A stretch of 64,000 nt of DNA from Ophthalmolycus amberensis (GCA_024529925.1 JAFEUB010000817.1:532001-596000); one strand, 5' to 3'. Numbered from the stretch's first letter, positions 34,001 to 46,440 are shown. Notes: generated by a model not told the origin, from the sequence alone. Numbers and translations: made by a program.

Positions 34001-37000
34001 GAAGAGACGAGAGTGAGAGAGAGGAGGAGGGAGGGAAGAGGTGACGATCACAACAGGAGCTATTATAAAGCCACAATACTCCAGAGGGCTGTCTAAAAGA
34101 GAGCGGTGATGTATTATCAATGAAAAAATCCATCTTAATGATGATGCATTATATCACCATTAGTCAAGGCTAATAGCATGTAGCGAGAGGCAGGCTCTGC
34201 TTCAACAAATGTTGCACAAAGGGTGCTTTTACACCTGTAGCTCGGTTCATTCGGTCAGGACCAAGGGAAGACATGATACATTGTTACAAGTGAGCTCTGG
34301 TTTGGTTACTGTTACTTTTTTTTACAAATGAACCTCTGGAGTAAATAAGAAGTTATACACACTGACGGGTAACTCGTTGATGGACACAGAGCTCTTTGAT
34401 GTGTCGGCCTCACCATTCTCTTGTTGTCCTGCCTATAGATGGTGACCGTCGCCTCTTTGATGACAGCGTGTGTGATCTCATGGTAGTCACAGAACACCAC
34501 CCAGCCTTCATTCGCTTCGATGTTTTTGTCATTTTTCTGTTTTCCATCCAACTTGTTCTTCTTTGACTTGCCCTTTTCTTTGCTGATCCCAGTTAACTAT
34601 TTTAAAAGATATACAAACAAAATGTACACACACACAATTTATGAAAGAAAAAACAGTATTTTTCAAAAAATATTAAAATATTGTCATTTGAAAATACTGC
34701 AATGACCATTGCAAGGTTGTTTATCACATTTATACTCCATATCTCAAGCACTAATTAAGGAATACTGTAACAAAATAAAGGTAATTGTACTGCTCTTCTC
34801 AAGTTATTCATTATTGTGGCCGTCATAATCACAATAATAGGAAATGTGTCCACTACCGTCTCATTACAGTTTTTGAACTCATTTACGTTCTGTGTGCATA
34901 GAAAATAAGAAACCTTCACTCGCTGCCTTTGTTGTTTGGAAACAATTAGCAAACAAGCACTAAACCATAAAAAGCCAGCACTAGTTCACTTTCTTTTCTG
35001 TAAAATATTAATATTATAAGACTATAAGGACTTGGAATTTCTGACTTGAATTAATGACTTTGTATTGAGTTTAACATACTTTTTGTGAGTAATTTATTTT
35101 TAATGCTCCTAAACTTTCTTTGATATCAGTATTGTGGTGACTGCATTCATTTTTACCTGAATCATCATTTTTCATAGAGGAAACTTTTCTTTTGTAGCTA
35201 CTCAACAAGGAGATGATGATATTTTAATATACAATATTTTATATTTAAACAGAATTGTATAAAATGATATTTTCCTTATATGACGTTTGCCAGTTTATCT
35301 GAAACTAGTGAAACTAGTCATCATTTCTTTAACACACTGTCTTGTTCACACACAGTTTTACTCACTGTAGCAGGCTTCTTCCTCCAGGAAATGCCAGTGG
35401 TGCCAGTAACCAGGACATGCATGTCATGGCTTGTCTTCATGTTCTGACTCTGGGTCTGCTCTTGGCTCTGGTTACTGTAGCCTAGAAACAGCAAGCAAAC
35501 ATAGCAGCAAAATATAGAAATGCAGCAGCTTTAGGACAAAAGGACTATAGACAAATCGATCATTGGAAAAATATTCACACGTTAGTTAATTGGTTTCTCA
35601 ATATTGTTCTTGGAAAATCTTTAGGAAAATTATGCAGAGACAAGTAACGCCAGGGAAATGTCTTGGTGGCTACTGGATGTTTACTCTGATCCTCAGCAGG
35701 CTGCTCAAACCATCAGTGCTGCATCTGTGCCATCACACATCGGTTGGAAACATCCAGGGTCTGGCCTACTCTGTGATAAGTGGGTTAATGTGACATGTAA
35801 ACATCTTGTTCCTTTCACTTTTGGTTTTCACCATCTGCACAAACACCCACAATGTTTTGGGTATATTTGGATGTCAACAAAGTTTTTTTAGAAATCCAAT
35901 ACATCTGATTCAACTATTGCAAAAGGGCTATAAAAACAGTTTTGTGCTAGCTAGCAACTATATTTTTTTCTCATCATGCTTAATAATAATAATAATAATA
36001 ATAATGATCAATTCAGCAATCTTTCTCTCTCTCTTAAGACAGTTTTCCTCTACTGTTATTACATCAAATACCACGAGGATTATATTGGTAGAAAAATAAA
36101 ATAAAAAAATCTTTCTTCATCATCTATAATCTCTTGTAATTCCAGTAAAACCACATCTCAAAGAAAAACCACACTGAGCTGTTGCACGCCACAAATCTGG
36201 CACATTGCCCGAGAACTAAATCGGAGAACTATCCCCTCGTAATCTTCCTGAATTCTTACCATAGTAGCCTCCGTTGCAGAGATCTCCGTCCTGCGTTACA
36301 CTGAGCGAGATGGGCTCAAACATCTCGCTGCCCAGGCCGCTGGTCAGGCCCTCCAGAGTGGCCAGGTACTTGATCTTCAGGTCGTACGGCGTGATTTTGC
36401 TGTCCTTCATTGTGCGGCGGTTGAATTCGCTGAGGAATTTCTTAAAGACGTTGTTGATGCGGATGCGTGTCAGGAAGTTGCGCTGCTTAATGTTGCGGTT
36501 CAGTGACTCTGGGATGAAACGTTTGTAGCTGGTGGGATTAAGATAGAAAGATCGATTTATGAACAATTCCTCTCAGTATTTACTTCCTATGCTTGGTGCA
36601 AGTGTTCTGAAGGAAAGAAAAAAATAATGTGTGACTTCTCAGAACTTGTGCACGTGGCCTGAGCACTTATCTGATATGGGACACTTGGAAGAAGCAAGTA
36701 CATTTCATATACATTTGCAGGATGGCATTGGACGTGTGCGGCCACTATCATTCTTAAATGTGGTGGTTATTTTAACATCTTAATCAAAAGTCTGCTGAAG
36801 TAGCACCATCCCAACCTTGTTAGAAAATCAAATGTTTTACCTGATTTCATGGGGAGCAGTGGGAAGGGTCACGACTACGTTTGTGGTATAGTGAGAGATA
36901 GCAAGCACAGCCATGCCCAAACACTCGTTTTCTATCTCGTGTTGCTCTGCCTCCGAGTGGGACAACCGCAGTGGAACCACGCCTGTCTGAAAGTCATGCT

Positions 37001-40000
37001 GGCCCTGTGCAACAAACATAGAAATATACATGTTAAAAAACAACAAACACACACATATAGAGACACACCAAATGTATATACCGGTACACATAAAAATAAC
37101 TCCTATTGGAAAATTACTGTGTGATTTGGCTCTTTAAGTGGCACTAAAATCCTGTCAAGATGATGAAATTCAGAGGGATGTCTTTTTTCTTTGAGACAAC
37201 TGACAATTCAATGAAGTTGTATTTCAAGTTTGGAAACATTAACTCTTTCTGAGAAACAACTTCTTCCTTTCTTTCAATTGATCAAAAGAATTGTGTTTAC
37301 AGAGGCTCTACATTAAACTGAAGGGGTGTGCCGTCTGTTGTTGACTGTAAAGCTGCACTTCCTGGTATTGTTTTTGGTGGAGTCTAATCTTTTTAAGTGG
37401 CCAAATATTTATATTTCACACGGGAAACTATTAGAAAGCAATGCCTAAAACGCTCAAATGACAATATAAAAATATATTATTTTCACCTGGGAAAACAGGT
37501 AGTTCAGAGAGGCAGCATCCAGAAGGGGAGTTCCTTCCGGTGTTTTCTGTGGGCTAACCCCTCCTCTCAGTTTACTGATGCAGTGTCTCCAAACTGGAGA
37601 CTCTCCTTCAGTGGTACCATGCCAGTTTCTGAAATAAAACCTGATAGGGGAGAGAAAGAAAACAAGTTCACCAAATGAATACATGGTGTGCATGCAAGAA
37701 GGTATGCATGGCGTTTAAAGGCACTCAGTGTACACAGTGGAACAAGATATATGGAACTCACTACTACTCGGTTTTGAAATTATTCCCTGAAAAGAAGAAG
37801 GATGTTCTATCAACAACAAAGTAAACCTTGAGTTTGCATTGATGGCATTTTGCATTTGGTGAAAGAAATACCTGCCAGCAGTGGAATTTCAAAATGAAAT
37901 GGGCTTTGTCTGTGTGCAGAGCAACAACACAACATGAAGTGGTCTATTGTCTCCTGTGTTATATGCAGTGTTTAAAGTGTAGAAATGTCTGCAATATTAG
38001 CATGCTAGCACACTAAAATAAGATATCTAACAAGGTAAACATTAGCTTGTTGCATTGCCATTGTATGCACTATTAGCATGCTTATGATTGCTGTGCCTAA
38101 GAACAGCCTCACAGACCTGTCCATACTGGTGGCACTTCCCAGTGTGTGTGTGTGTGTGTGTGTTGAACATTTGTTTATGCGTGTGTATATCCAGACTTGA
38201 CCACATACCCTGTGTTGTTTGACAGACTGCACGACAGAACGCAAAGCAATCTGCAGCAAGAAGCATCTACACACACAGCACACGCTACAGTAAGGCTATA
38301 TGCACACTCGCTCTTCTCTCCACAAGCTACTGTCAACGCAGAGCACAGAGAAAGAGGAAGTGCCATTGACACCACAGTTATGCCCCCCCCCTCCCCCTCT
38401 CTTTGCATGAAATGCTACATAACTTGTCAAATGGAATCTCTGAAGAGGGAACTTGATCCCCTTATAATGAATCCAGTCAGTAACGAATATGACATTGCTC
38501 CCTCCCGACTTGTAACAACATTTATATGAATATTCTTTCCCTCAAAACCAGGGTATAATGAGCAAGTTTAGTCTCCTATCGTTGGGCCAAGTATTGAGTT
38601 TGACTCTATCCGTGGCTTGTGAAGGTTGTAAGAAGTCAGTCTCACGGCCTTCTATTCCCTTGCTAATTGCATTCCATGCCTTTTCTGAGAGTACATTAGT
38701 CTATGGCCAATTGTTTAAAACAGCCAGACACATCTTGTAAGATACAACCTTTAAAACGGCCAGTCAAGTAAAAATAATCTTTATCTATATAGCACCTTTT
38801 CTTTACAAGGTGCAGTTATGACTTTGATTCACATCCACAACTATCCCGACAATCCTTTTCTTGCTCTATAAGAAAACCACTTGAACACACAGGACCTGTG
38901 GATTGGTGATGGATGTGGAGGTTTGTGCTTGAGGGAGTAGTTAGTCACTGACATCTTACAAATAGAGAAAATATTCTTTTTTCCCCTTTTCAGGGTTAGA
39001 AAACCCTGCAGGTATTACTGCAGTCACGCAGTTACGCATTAAGTATACAAAATAGGTTCTATTTTCAATGGTAAAAGCACATAAAAAGGTAAACTGACAA
39101 AGTAGCCAGCTGCATACAACTGAAGGAGAACTATAGATAGCATGATAACTAAATTGTTAACAATATTTTGGAGGAGTTACGGTGTAATTAATTCTGCTTG
39201 TAACACAGCAGAAATGGACAAATTGTTTTCTCGACTAAATACATACAACACTCACTGTATTCTATTAATGTTCCACCAATTGTTGTGGCACATGCCGCGA
39301 TGGCAGCGGGATACACAAAGCAGACTTGGCTTCCACCTTGCCATGTCTTTCAGCTCAGTTGGATACAGGATATGTTCCAACTGTATTCACATTCAGTCAC
39401 ACAGTCTCCTCCAATTTGGACACGCCCCTTAATATGTCCAAAGGAAGCGTCTGGCTCCATATTGGACCCTTTCAACGTGGAGGGACAGCACTTCAAGCAA
39501 ACACATTTCAACCACAAGAATCCCAGAATTCATCCTGTGGTCATTACACAGATCTTCTTGACCAAAGATGAAGTGAAATGTAGATCAAGTGGTAAATAAA
39601 AAGCTTTGCCTTCAGGCCCAGGCTCACTACCAGTGGTGCCTGCTTGTCGACAGCACATACCATGATATACTTGAACTCCGTCACTTAAGGTAGCAACTTG
39701 CACCCACTTTGAAGGGAGTACTCTCGAAGTTTTCTGATTATCATGACCAGTGACTTGGAGGTGTTGGCTCTCACCCCGTAATATTCAACTCCAGTGTAGT
39801 CTTACCTCATGCGATAGTGCAACTTGACACTGGTTTCATCTGTGATCTTGAACTCATAGTTGGGAGGGTACCACATGCTAGTTGTCTCATCATACAGGGC
39901 AAATAGGTTATGGCACAAGGGAGAGATTGCTGAGAAAGGGAAAAGAACAGAAAAGACGAATATTCAGACCAGCGATTGGATTGGTAGGAAGGCTGATTGG

Positions 40001-40374
40001 CAGGCCTGTCTCTGTGAATATCAGTGCCAATCTATGTAAAAACTGTAAAGAACATTATGTTATCATTATGTCATCACCGCAGGAATTACAAAATAATTTT
40101 GACTTGAATTGGCCACCAGCGGTTCACTGCTTGGGTTAACAATAAGGAGCCAACTGATCAGCCACTCACAGCATTTCTTGGCGGCGTTCACGCAGAGCTC
40201 CAACGCGGTGTAGCAGCCCTTGAAGTACTCTAGCTGGTGCACCTCCGGTGTGTAAAAGTGGATCTCCAGGCCCCGAGTGGAAGTAGGAGAAGAGGAGAGC
40301 TGGGCCCTCTTACTGGACCTCCTCATCTTCCCACAGAGTTGCCTGCTCAACTCCATCACCCACAGAGTTGGCAT
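21862..40374 (-). CDS. jak1: Janus kinase 1, complete coding region in 24 exons
   Basis: JAK1 is the cytokine-receptor-associated tyrosine kinase that phosphorylates receptors and STATs at the inner plasma membrane. Minus-strand exons: 40374-40170, 39929-39806, 37640-37487, 37004-36841, 36528-36260, 35481-35366, 34596-34414, 33991-33834, 32975-32861, 32390-32192, 29708-29599, 29286-29131, 28950-28863, 28776-28649, 28472-28334, 26558-26407, 26210-26057, 25248-25160, 24843-24651, 24493-24369, 24057-23885, 23666-23549, 23025-22915, 21981-21862. All borders are AG/GT and every phase agrees. The sum is 3,543 bp, or 1,180 residues; human JAK1 has 1,154. The start ATG (40372-40374) follows an in-frame TGA directly, which fixes it. 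JAK1 rather than TYK2 is shown by ENECLGMAVLAISHY, NIMVEEFV, GPLDLFM, ELCRYDP and YYTVKD, and by the neighbour ak4. Confidence 0.97.
21982..26056 (-). other. jak1 introns 17-23
   Basis: Introns of roughly 0.2-0.9 kb between kinase-domain exons (for example 21982-22914, 23026-23548, 24058-24368, 25249-26056). I see no repeat family, RNA gene or extra exon in them. Confidence 0.5.
26057..29708 (-). CDS. jak1: jak1 exons 11-17: linker and pseudokinase (JH2) domain
   Basis: JH2 regulates the kinase domain. Visible are a glycine-loop equivalent GLGTRTNIFSG (residue ~604 on), beta-3 lysine in VVLKVL (~640), HKHIVLLYGVCVR with the valine equivalent to human V658 at about 674, NIMVEEFV and GPLDLFM. 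The catalytic-loop equivalent reads VHGFVCAKN (~729-737), where mammalian JAK1 has HGN, and the DFG equivalent is SDPG (~757-760). An acidic insert (NEEEEEDAG) in the beta-2/beta-3 loop comes from a GAG repeat at 29202-29226. The domain ends with CMTYDPKKRPFFRAIVRDI. Confidence 0.95.
26559..28333 (-). other. jak1 intron 15
   Basis: A 1.8 kb intron. It holds the longest unassigned open frame in the window (27251-27844, minus), a pyrimidine-rich low-complexity translation without start context or recognisable domain, and a short CAT repeat near 28080. Not regarded as a gene. Confidence 0.5.
28478..28502 (-). repeat. TG tract abutting the acceptor of jak1 exon 15
   Basis: The AC run on plus is a TG run on minus that reaches to TGTAG at the acceptor (28473-28476). 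No separate pyrimidine tract is left. Confidence 0.9.
29709..32191 (-). other. jak1 intron 10
   Basis: This 2.5 kb intron contains a TG tract beside the exon 11 acceptor (minus strand, plus coordinates 29721-29738), a GA microsatellite (30222-30248), a LINE-like 3' tail (30540-30678), an AC microsatellite (31012-31042) and a T run near 31329. No exon or RNA gene seen. Confidence 0.6.
30540..30678 (+). mobile_element. 3' end of a truncated LINE-like retroposon
   Basis: GTTTCCCCACTGGAGATTAA, then TAAAGTTTTC, and seven TCTAA units (30641-30675). A 3' end reading CCCC-TGG-GATTAATAAAG with a short simple-repeat tail is typical of fish non-LTR retroposons. Only the tail is present. It is antisense to jak1. 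Confidence 0.55.
32192..33991 (-). CDS. jak1: jak1 exons 8-10: FERM end and SH2-like domain
   Basis: Exon 8 encodes VDGYFRLTVDAHHFLCKEVAP and the NGCHGPI start of the SH2-like domain. Exon 9 has TYILRWSCTEYEYIII, whose arginine (residue ~479) is the FLVR-type position. Exon 10 has KNFQIEV and LRTDNLQFQLMRCCPPQPR. In JAKs this domain completes the receptor clamp rather than working as a free phosphotyrosine reader. Confidence 0.95.
33461..33510. repeat. Perfect 21-bp inverted repeat, 8-nt loop, in jak1 intron 8
   Basis: The arm 33461-33481 is the exact reverse complement of 33490-33510, loop ATGAAACG. The stem starts TCAAGCATTGAATG. No known RNA family recognised. Confidence 0.9.
34414..40374 (-). 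CDS. jak1: jak1 exons 1-7: N-terminus and FERM domain
   Basis: The seven exons encode residues 1 to about 405. The first ~30 residues (MPTLWVMELS start) diverge from mammalian JAK1. The FERM domain that binds receptor box1 follows, with ISPLCHNLFALYDE (residues ~70-83), LHYRMRFYFRNWHGT, GTPLLDAASLNYLFSQ, ENECLGMAVLAISHY and RNIKQRNFLTRIRINNVFK, all close to mammalian JAK1. Exon 7 carries a Lys/Asn-rich linker (ISKEKGKSKKNK) matching the basic FERM loop of JAK1. The FERM continues into exon 8 (ALVDGYFRLT). Confidence 0.95.
35982..36004. repeat. (AAT)n microsatellite in jak1 intron 5
   Basis: Seven or so AAT units. The surrounding intron (35482-36259) shows nothing else I can name. Confidence 0.85.
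37641..39805 (-). other. jak1 intron 2
   Basis: A 2.2 kb intron with a GT microsatellite near 38143-38162, a C run at 38383-38391, a TATCTATATAGCACCTTTT repeat remnant near 38781 and a degraded reverse-transcriptase fragment next to exon 2. No gene. Confidence 0.5.
39640..39777 (-). pseudogene. Degraded LINE reverse-transcriptase fragment
   Basis: Read on minus, the translation gives GVRANTSKSLVMIIRKLRE and, after an interruption, VTEFKYI. This follows the order of a segment common in fish LINE polymerases (NTSKSEAMVLSRK...VEEFKYLG), with frame and stop damage. It is short and intronic, with no function expected. Confidence 0.4.
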
Positions 40375-41687
40375 TCAAACACTGGAAGTAAAGATTAAAA
40401 AAAAGGAAGCGGGGAGTCAGTGGGGATGTTAGAGTAAACCTTTTGGCTTTCATAATGTGTACACCAAAGTAAGCTTTGCCTTAAATTCAATACAAGTAGT
40501 TGCTACTATGTAGCATTAATAATGAATTCAATGACTGATCACTGTGTAGTTAACATAACCAATCAAGCGTGTTAAAGGTGAACGTGTTACAGTCAGGAGC
40601 ATTACTTATTGATTGTGAGCTCAGCAAACGGCAGCAGAGTTCAGTGACTCATATCAACACAGTGCACACAGAGCTCCACGGTGATGATGTCTCACCCAAG
40701 TGCCAGTTAAATGACGTCAGCCTTTTAAACTGAGCTGATGACATCAACATGGAGGACAGATCGCTGCTGCGCGGGGGCTGCACTACAGGACGAGTCTGAT
40801 AGCCTCTACACCGGCTGCATAGCAAAAGCAGCATGTCAACAGCAGCAGCTGTGAGTCCTTGTGTCGACAGCAGTTACAGCTAAATACAGCAGCGTAACTA
40901 GAAGGTCACACATAAAAGCGTAAACTAAAGTCAAAACAGGGGAAAGGGGGACAAAGAGACACATGGAGAGACAACACACAGTGAGTAACAGACAGACAGA
41001 GTTATGTTCATCTGTTTTATTAGTCATATATATGGATTGTTGTAACTCCTGTTAGCTTCATATTAAGCTGACAAATGAATTCCATTAAATTACTGTCACT
41101 GGACAGAGAATCTGTCTACGCTGCTTAGCTCATCCTGTTTTACGCCAAGCTTAAACTGATGATATTTAAATCAACTACCAAGCTACACTTGCTTTTATAT
41201 ATTTTAATATTGTGTGATCTGGTGTACGTGCCAGTGCTCAAGCATGTTCTTCTAACAGTCATCATTTCTCTTACTCATTTACTATAGCTGAATTTCTTGA
41301 GAAGAGATTTTCAATGAGTCATCGGTGTGCCTCTTACATTGACTGATTAATTCAGCCTTCATAATTCATACTTCTGAACACTGAAATGTAAAACAAATCT
41401 CTTAATATTTGGTGTGGTGCATTAAAAAAAGCTGTCATTAACAAATGACATGATCAAGACAGGCAACAGTGAACTAACTGCAGTTTTACTAGAGTTGTGC
41501 AATCATCGACCCAGACCATATTTTGGAACAATTGTTTCTGCCAAACGAAAGAAGACCTTGGGAGCAGCTTATAATGCAACTATAGAGAGCCAATCCCGAC
41601 AGTTGGGCAGATGATTCAGGTGTAGGTGAAGTTAAGTCTACACAAGGACTGAATACTGCCTCTATAGGGCTGTTTTAGGGCTGCAAT

Positions 41688-41880
41688 AATCATTATTGAT
41701 CAATTAATTGTTTGGTCTATAATATGTAAAGAAGTAGTAAAAATACCTCAGGAAATTGGAATCATAGAATTTCTTCAAATCTTTCTTACAATTATTAAGC
41801 AATCATTAAAGTAGTTGGTAGTTGATGTTCTAGTCGATAAACTAACTGATTACCGGTAATAATCTACTCGTTTCAGCTCA
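41688..41880. repeat. Teleost-type dispersed repeat (TGGTCTATAAAATGTC family), copy 2
   Basis: AGGGCTGCAATAATCATTAT at one end, TTGTTTGGTCTATAATATG within, and CGTTTCAGCTCA at the other end. These are the usual ends of this fish repeat. Confidence 0.55.
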
Positions 41881-42379
41881 TTTTCAAAACCAGAACTAAA
41901 CAATAATCTTCAGTCGAGGAATGTTTTAAAGGTTTTGCTAGCTTGGGTACACTGGACTCAACTGATGATATTTTTGCTTTTATATACATATAACATTAAT
42001 ATATACTGTGTACAATGTATAAACTTTGGTGGTCAAAAAAAAAGGAAAAAAAGTGAATACTACACAAACAAACGAATAAACTCCTGCATCAATTTAGCTT
42101 ATTCAAGTCCGAGGTAATTAGCCCGTCTAAAAGGTTGAGAAACAAAAAAGTGAAAGTGAAATAACATTAGCCTCATTTTCCCCATGACAGCCTCCTTTTA
42201 CTGATTTAGAACTTCCTGCAGATACTTTTCAAAGTAAAAGCCTTGAGCAAAAACAATTGTGAATGACTTACTTTGTCAATCGGAAACCCTGGCTGACAAC
42301 TTATCATAGGGAGGCAATGTTGTTGTTGTTTTATTGGTTTGTGGTTAGAGGCATGAAATGAGGTCTGTGTTTAATACAA

Positions 42380-42620
42380 GCTAAAGCGATTTTAATGTTT
42401 TGTTCGATACAAATTACGTCAGTAGATAATCCTCTGGCGCCTTCAAAAATGCGGCTACGAACAAGTAGCTAAATCATCACGCTGACTAGTCCGCCTTCAC
42501 AGCCTTGATGTGTATACTAACACTCATGCGACCATGGTGTAGTTTGTTTATAGCCTAACTTTTTTTTTTTTTTTTACTTATGGCGATTGCCTTCACACTT
42601 CAAAAATCATATTAGTGTCA
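42380..42620. repeat. Dispersed repeat shared with 62891-63150
   Basis: Both copies contain CTAGTCCGCCTTCACAGCCT or CCAGTCCGCCTTCACAGCCT, GACCATGGTGTAGTT and TTTATAGC in the same order, with substitutions between them. Confidence 0.75.
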
Positions 42621-43490
42621 TGTAAACATTCTGAATTAGGCCTCATTCTGAATGGAGCATATTCCGATTGAGACATGTGGTAGCAGATAGTATTCTTTGG
42701 CCATGTTATACAGCGCATTTGGAATATGCGTCTCAATTGGAGACTCTTGCTTGTTTACTGCAAGCTCTGTTTGTTGTACACACGGTTGTACCATGGATGT
42801 ATAAAGAGAACTGGATACAGCGGTGTTCAAAGTGGCGCATGAAGCAAAAAAAGTCTGACTTCTGAGTATGGAGTATAAAAGAAAATACCCGTACCTTCTG
42901 CATTATGGAGCGCAGAGAGCATGCGCACTAGCGTGTTTTCTTACCCCGGCGCTCAGCCCTCGGTCCAACCTCGTTCTCGGGCTCATTCACATGAAAGGAG
43001 CCAGGAAAAAACTCTGGATTCGGCCATTACTGAATTTTACAACTTTTAGAAGGATTTCAATAAGGGCTATTCAAGTGTTCCTACTGGGAAGTTGATTTCC
43101 CTAAAAAAAGACTGCTGAGTTACAGCACTTGGCACTTTGCAGAGATGCATGCCCAAAAGAAGAGCTCACATTTCTGGTGGTAAGGAGAAACACCTACTAC
43201 CTACTTTTTAAACATTATGAAAGACTGATATCAAATATCAACAGGTTTTTGAATATGCACAAATATGGCAACCTTTCAAGAAGGTGGTTTAAAGTAATGA
43301 AAGAGGGAAACTGTCTGCATGGTCAAACAGCCCGCCACCGGTTATGTTAATCAGAGTATTCGAGGCCGCATGTAAACGGGAATTAGTGGAATATTAATTT
43401 TCATTTGCCATGTAAACAGCTTAGTAAAGTATTGTCATTATTGGATTAATGGCCCAAAAAATAGATATTTTGTGCATGTAAACGCAGTCA
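42621..43490. repeat. Dispersed element bounded by CATGTAAAC motifs
   Basis: It begins TCATGTAAACATTCTGAATT and ends with GCATGTAAACGCAGTCA, with further CATGTAAAC words at 43370 and 43410. The interior resembles a fish non-autonomous element. Open frames inside are short and unrecognised. Confidence 0.4.
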
Positions 43491-44380
43491 TTGTTGCCCG
43501 TGTGCATGCTGAGCAGGGCCACTCCCCTAAATGTCATTAAATTAGTGTACCATCCCACCAGGGAGTTTTTGATGATTCAGCACCCACGTAAGCTGCGTAC
43601 ATTCATTATGTTGACTGATGGATCAGTCAGTCAGGAGAACACAGCAAATCAAACACTGAGACTATTTGTCTTTTTATAGGATGTTTATCAAATTGGCTCA
43701 ATTGTACTATTTTGTAGCAAAAAAACATGAACTAACAAAAATGTGCAAAAAAAACACATCTCTCTTTTTGAAAGCCTGGAAACCAATGTGCCTGAAGTGA
43801 AAATTGTGGGCAGACATTGGGGCTGTTAAAGCAATAACATCAGAGAGGCCACTTGGTTATTACAAGAAAAGGTCAAGAAAGTGATACATCTGATGCTCTT
43901 TGATGTTAAATATCATGTTATCATGGGAAACAGTAAACGGTGGGCCCGTCTATTTTCTTCAACTGCAATAAACTTAAAAACGGAGATCAAACTACTACGA
44001 ATGTTCAATTTTGATCACTATCCTATATCAAAGTATCTTAGAAATGTCAGATTGTAAATCCTTTTCTTTTTTTACAATTTAATTATCATTTCAGTGCATC
44101 ATTTTAAATGTCAATTCCTTTGAAGAATTTAAAAATAGTCACAGCTTGAGGAAAATAAATGACAAGCATGTAAATTGATCTCAAAGTTCATTGGGTATAA
44201 AACAAATAAAATGTGTGTTAATAGTAAACTACAATTACCACATCATGGCTGTATGCCTCCGCAAAGCAGTCAATTAACAGTTTACATCTATGTAATACAA
44301 TAAATTAAAATGCTCAAACGTTCTTTCATTGTTCAACAATTTTTTGTTTTTTAGTGAGTGGTGGTAAGACCACAAACTCT

Positions 44381-44411
<31 letters not shown>

Positions 44412-44454
44412 CGTTGGGCCCAGGAAGAGGCAATTACAGGTTTTCATTATGAAT

Positions 44455-44660
44455 TCATTCTATGACTATTCTCTAAACAAGTAATCAATTAATTTTGCCT
44501 TTCGGAAAATGTCAATAAATTGTAGAAAAGGCCTATCACAACTCCAAGGTATACATGTCTAACAATCAAACAAGCTTAAAATCAAGATCCCAATAGTAAA
44601 ATTGGATATCAAAGAGAAGAAAGAAAACCAGGAAATATTCACATTTGAGATGATGGAACC
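44455..44660. repeat. Teleost-type dispersed repeat (TGGTCTATAAAATGTC family), copy 3
   Basis: Degraded copy with CAATTAATTTTGCCTTTCGG and, further on, AGGAAATATTCACATTTGAG. Confidence 0.4.
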
Positions 44661-45485
44661 AGTGGAAAAATGAAATCCCATATTAAAATAATGTTGTTAA
44701 ATGTCACCAATCGTCACCACTCAAATTACAGGACACAAAGCTGACACCTTTGATTATCCTCTTCTCTTAATGAGTTCAATTTGAGTTAACAATAAAACGA
44801 AGGCCTCAGCATTTTATTGCAAGCCATCTTTACAGTTATGGAGCAGGGAACCCTGTGGTTCCCTGGTCCGAGATAAAATGAGCAATAGGTTTCACTTTCC
44901 TTACACACAAGAAAAGAATATAGACGGCTGGCTATTTCAAGACGATTACACTTTTGAGTATTGTTGACAGTTTGGTTTAAGGTGGACCTAATCCAATATC
45001 CTTAAATCAAATAATAAAATAGCTATGAAACTATGCCAAATGTTTAACTTCGTTTTTGTCAAACTTTCTTTTACAATAGCAGGCCATGGTTTGAGATGGC
45101 GTTGTTGTATTGGATTGCATCATATTATAGGACATTCCCAATTAGTTCTCACTCTGTTAACATGATTAATTAGATTCATATTTTACATTTTAGGTTAATG
45201 TTACATTTTAACGTCCATTATCTAACTGCCTGTACAGCGTTGATGATAGGATGGCGTCTCATCCGAGCCCAGCGGACAAACATCGGTGAACATTAACGTC
45301 GTTAGCTTGTTAGCCAGTTCACGTACTTGACTTGGATGGTCAAAGCAAACAACAGCGGATTTTTTCCACACTTGACAACAATGGGGAAAGATGGCAAACA
45401 AGCGGGTGTGTTGAATGGACCGGAAGACAGACATTTCTCTCGATGGGGACATTCAATAATAAGCAGTAAACTGACATTTACTCAC

Positions 45486-45830
45486 CTCACGAGTTTAGCC
45501 AGACAGCTGGCAAGTTACTTCCGTTTCGCTCAGTACATTAGACGCCTGGACCAAGTTGTATCTCCTCTCGAGACTGGATTGAAGTTACGTTATCGTTTGT
45601 CGGCTACTTGTTTCCAAAACTTCCCGAGATGAATATCCAGGATCCAAATGTTAGGTTAGTTCCACGGAATTTGCTTGATGATTGGTAGTTTGAGCAAAGA
45701 CGCAATCCTCCTCCGTTCTCGCGAACCCTTCCTGACAAGTAACAGCCCCCTTCCCGAAAACGACGTAATAGCCTGTGTAGAGTTCGGCAGCTGATTGGCT
45801 GTTTAACCCGTCACTCAATATGAGACATTA
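45486..45830 (-). promoter_or_regulatory. jak1: Candidate jak1 promoter and non-coding first exon
   Basis: On minus, CTCGTGAG followed by GTGAGT gives a consensus donor with last exon base 45486. Upstream (higher coordinates) the sequence is relatively GC-rich with CpGs, has TTCCACGGAA (45660-45669), GACGTAAT near 45763 and an inverted CCAAT box (GCCAATCAGCTG on minus, 45791-45802). There is no ATG-led frame. Position and polarity suit a jak1 5' exon. Transcription is inferred. Confidence 0.4.
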
Positions 45831-46149
45831 ACCCTTTGCTGGACTCAGGCTAGTGTGTGTGTTTTTATTACTCAAGTTGTGGTGACTCACTCCCCTTTAA
45901 AAGACAAAAAGGTGGTCCGATAAGATTAACCATGAAAATATAAACCTTTGAATAGTTTTCATCTACTTGTTTGTTTTTTTGTTTTTTGTCAAATGCTGTA
46001 TCTAAGGTAAAGAATTAACATTACATCTCACTTTTTAATCCAACATGGTTGATAATTCTTTAAAGCACCCAGGCAAATTATTTTAAATTTGAACATCTAT
46101 TGAACATCTATATGTACATCATTTGCCCCGGTGGCATAACTATGTACAT

Positions 46150-46277
46150 TTACTTAAATGGTAAATGGACATACATTTATATAGCAGGTGGTCTTCAGAC
46201 GACTCAGAAAGGCTGCCATACAAGGTATATACAGCAGAGAAGCTGCCATTCAAGGTGTCCCCTGTTCTAATGCTCAT

Positions 46278-46308
<31 letters not shown>

Positions 46309-46440
46309 GAGACACACACACAACACACACAAATGAGACAGTCTTCGGGATCAATATCTTCCCCAAGGAGATACAGACGAGGAGCAGGGGATCGAACCAC
46401 TGGCCGTTAATGGACGACCCGCTCTCCTGAAAGCCACCCC
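46150..46440. repeat. Teleost dispersed repeat with AC microsatellite
   Basis: AATGGTAAATGGACATACAT, TTATATAGCAGG and GGGATCGAACCACTGG in this order are the frame of a common fish repeat. On minus, GGTTCGATCCC resembles a Pol III B box, but no A box is seen. An AC run (46280-46330) interrupts it. Confidence 0.55.

Larger units (their letters stand above)
40382..45485 (-). other. Presumed jak1 first intron
   Basis: About 5.1 kb between the acceptor of the ATG-bearing exon (exon starts at 40381, TGTTTGA before the ATG) and the candidate non-coding exon ending at 45486. It contains several dispersed repeats (listed separately), a T run near 42560 and a GT/GC microsatellite at 44381-44414. No coding signal seen. 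Confidence 0.5.

Noticed and set aside
42868..43350. Small plus-strand frames inside the CATGTAAAC-bounded element
   Set aside because: No transposase motif recognised and several stops between. Treated as non-autonomous repeat.
46360..46410. B-box-like GGTTCGATCCC on minus, possible tRNA gene
   Set aside because: No A box, anticodon arm or acceptor stem can be drawn. It belongs to a dispersed repeat.
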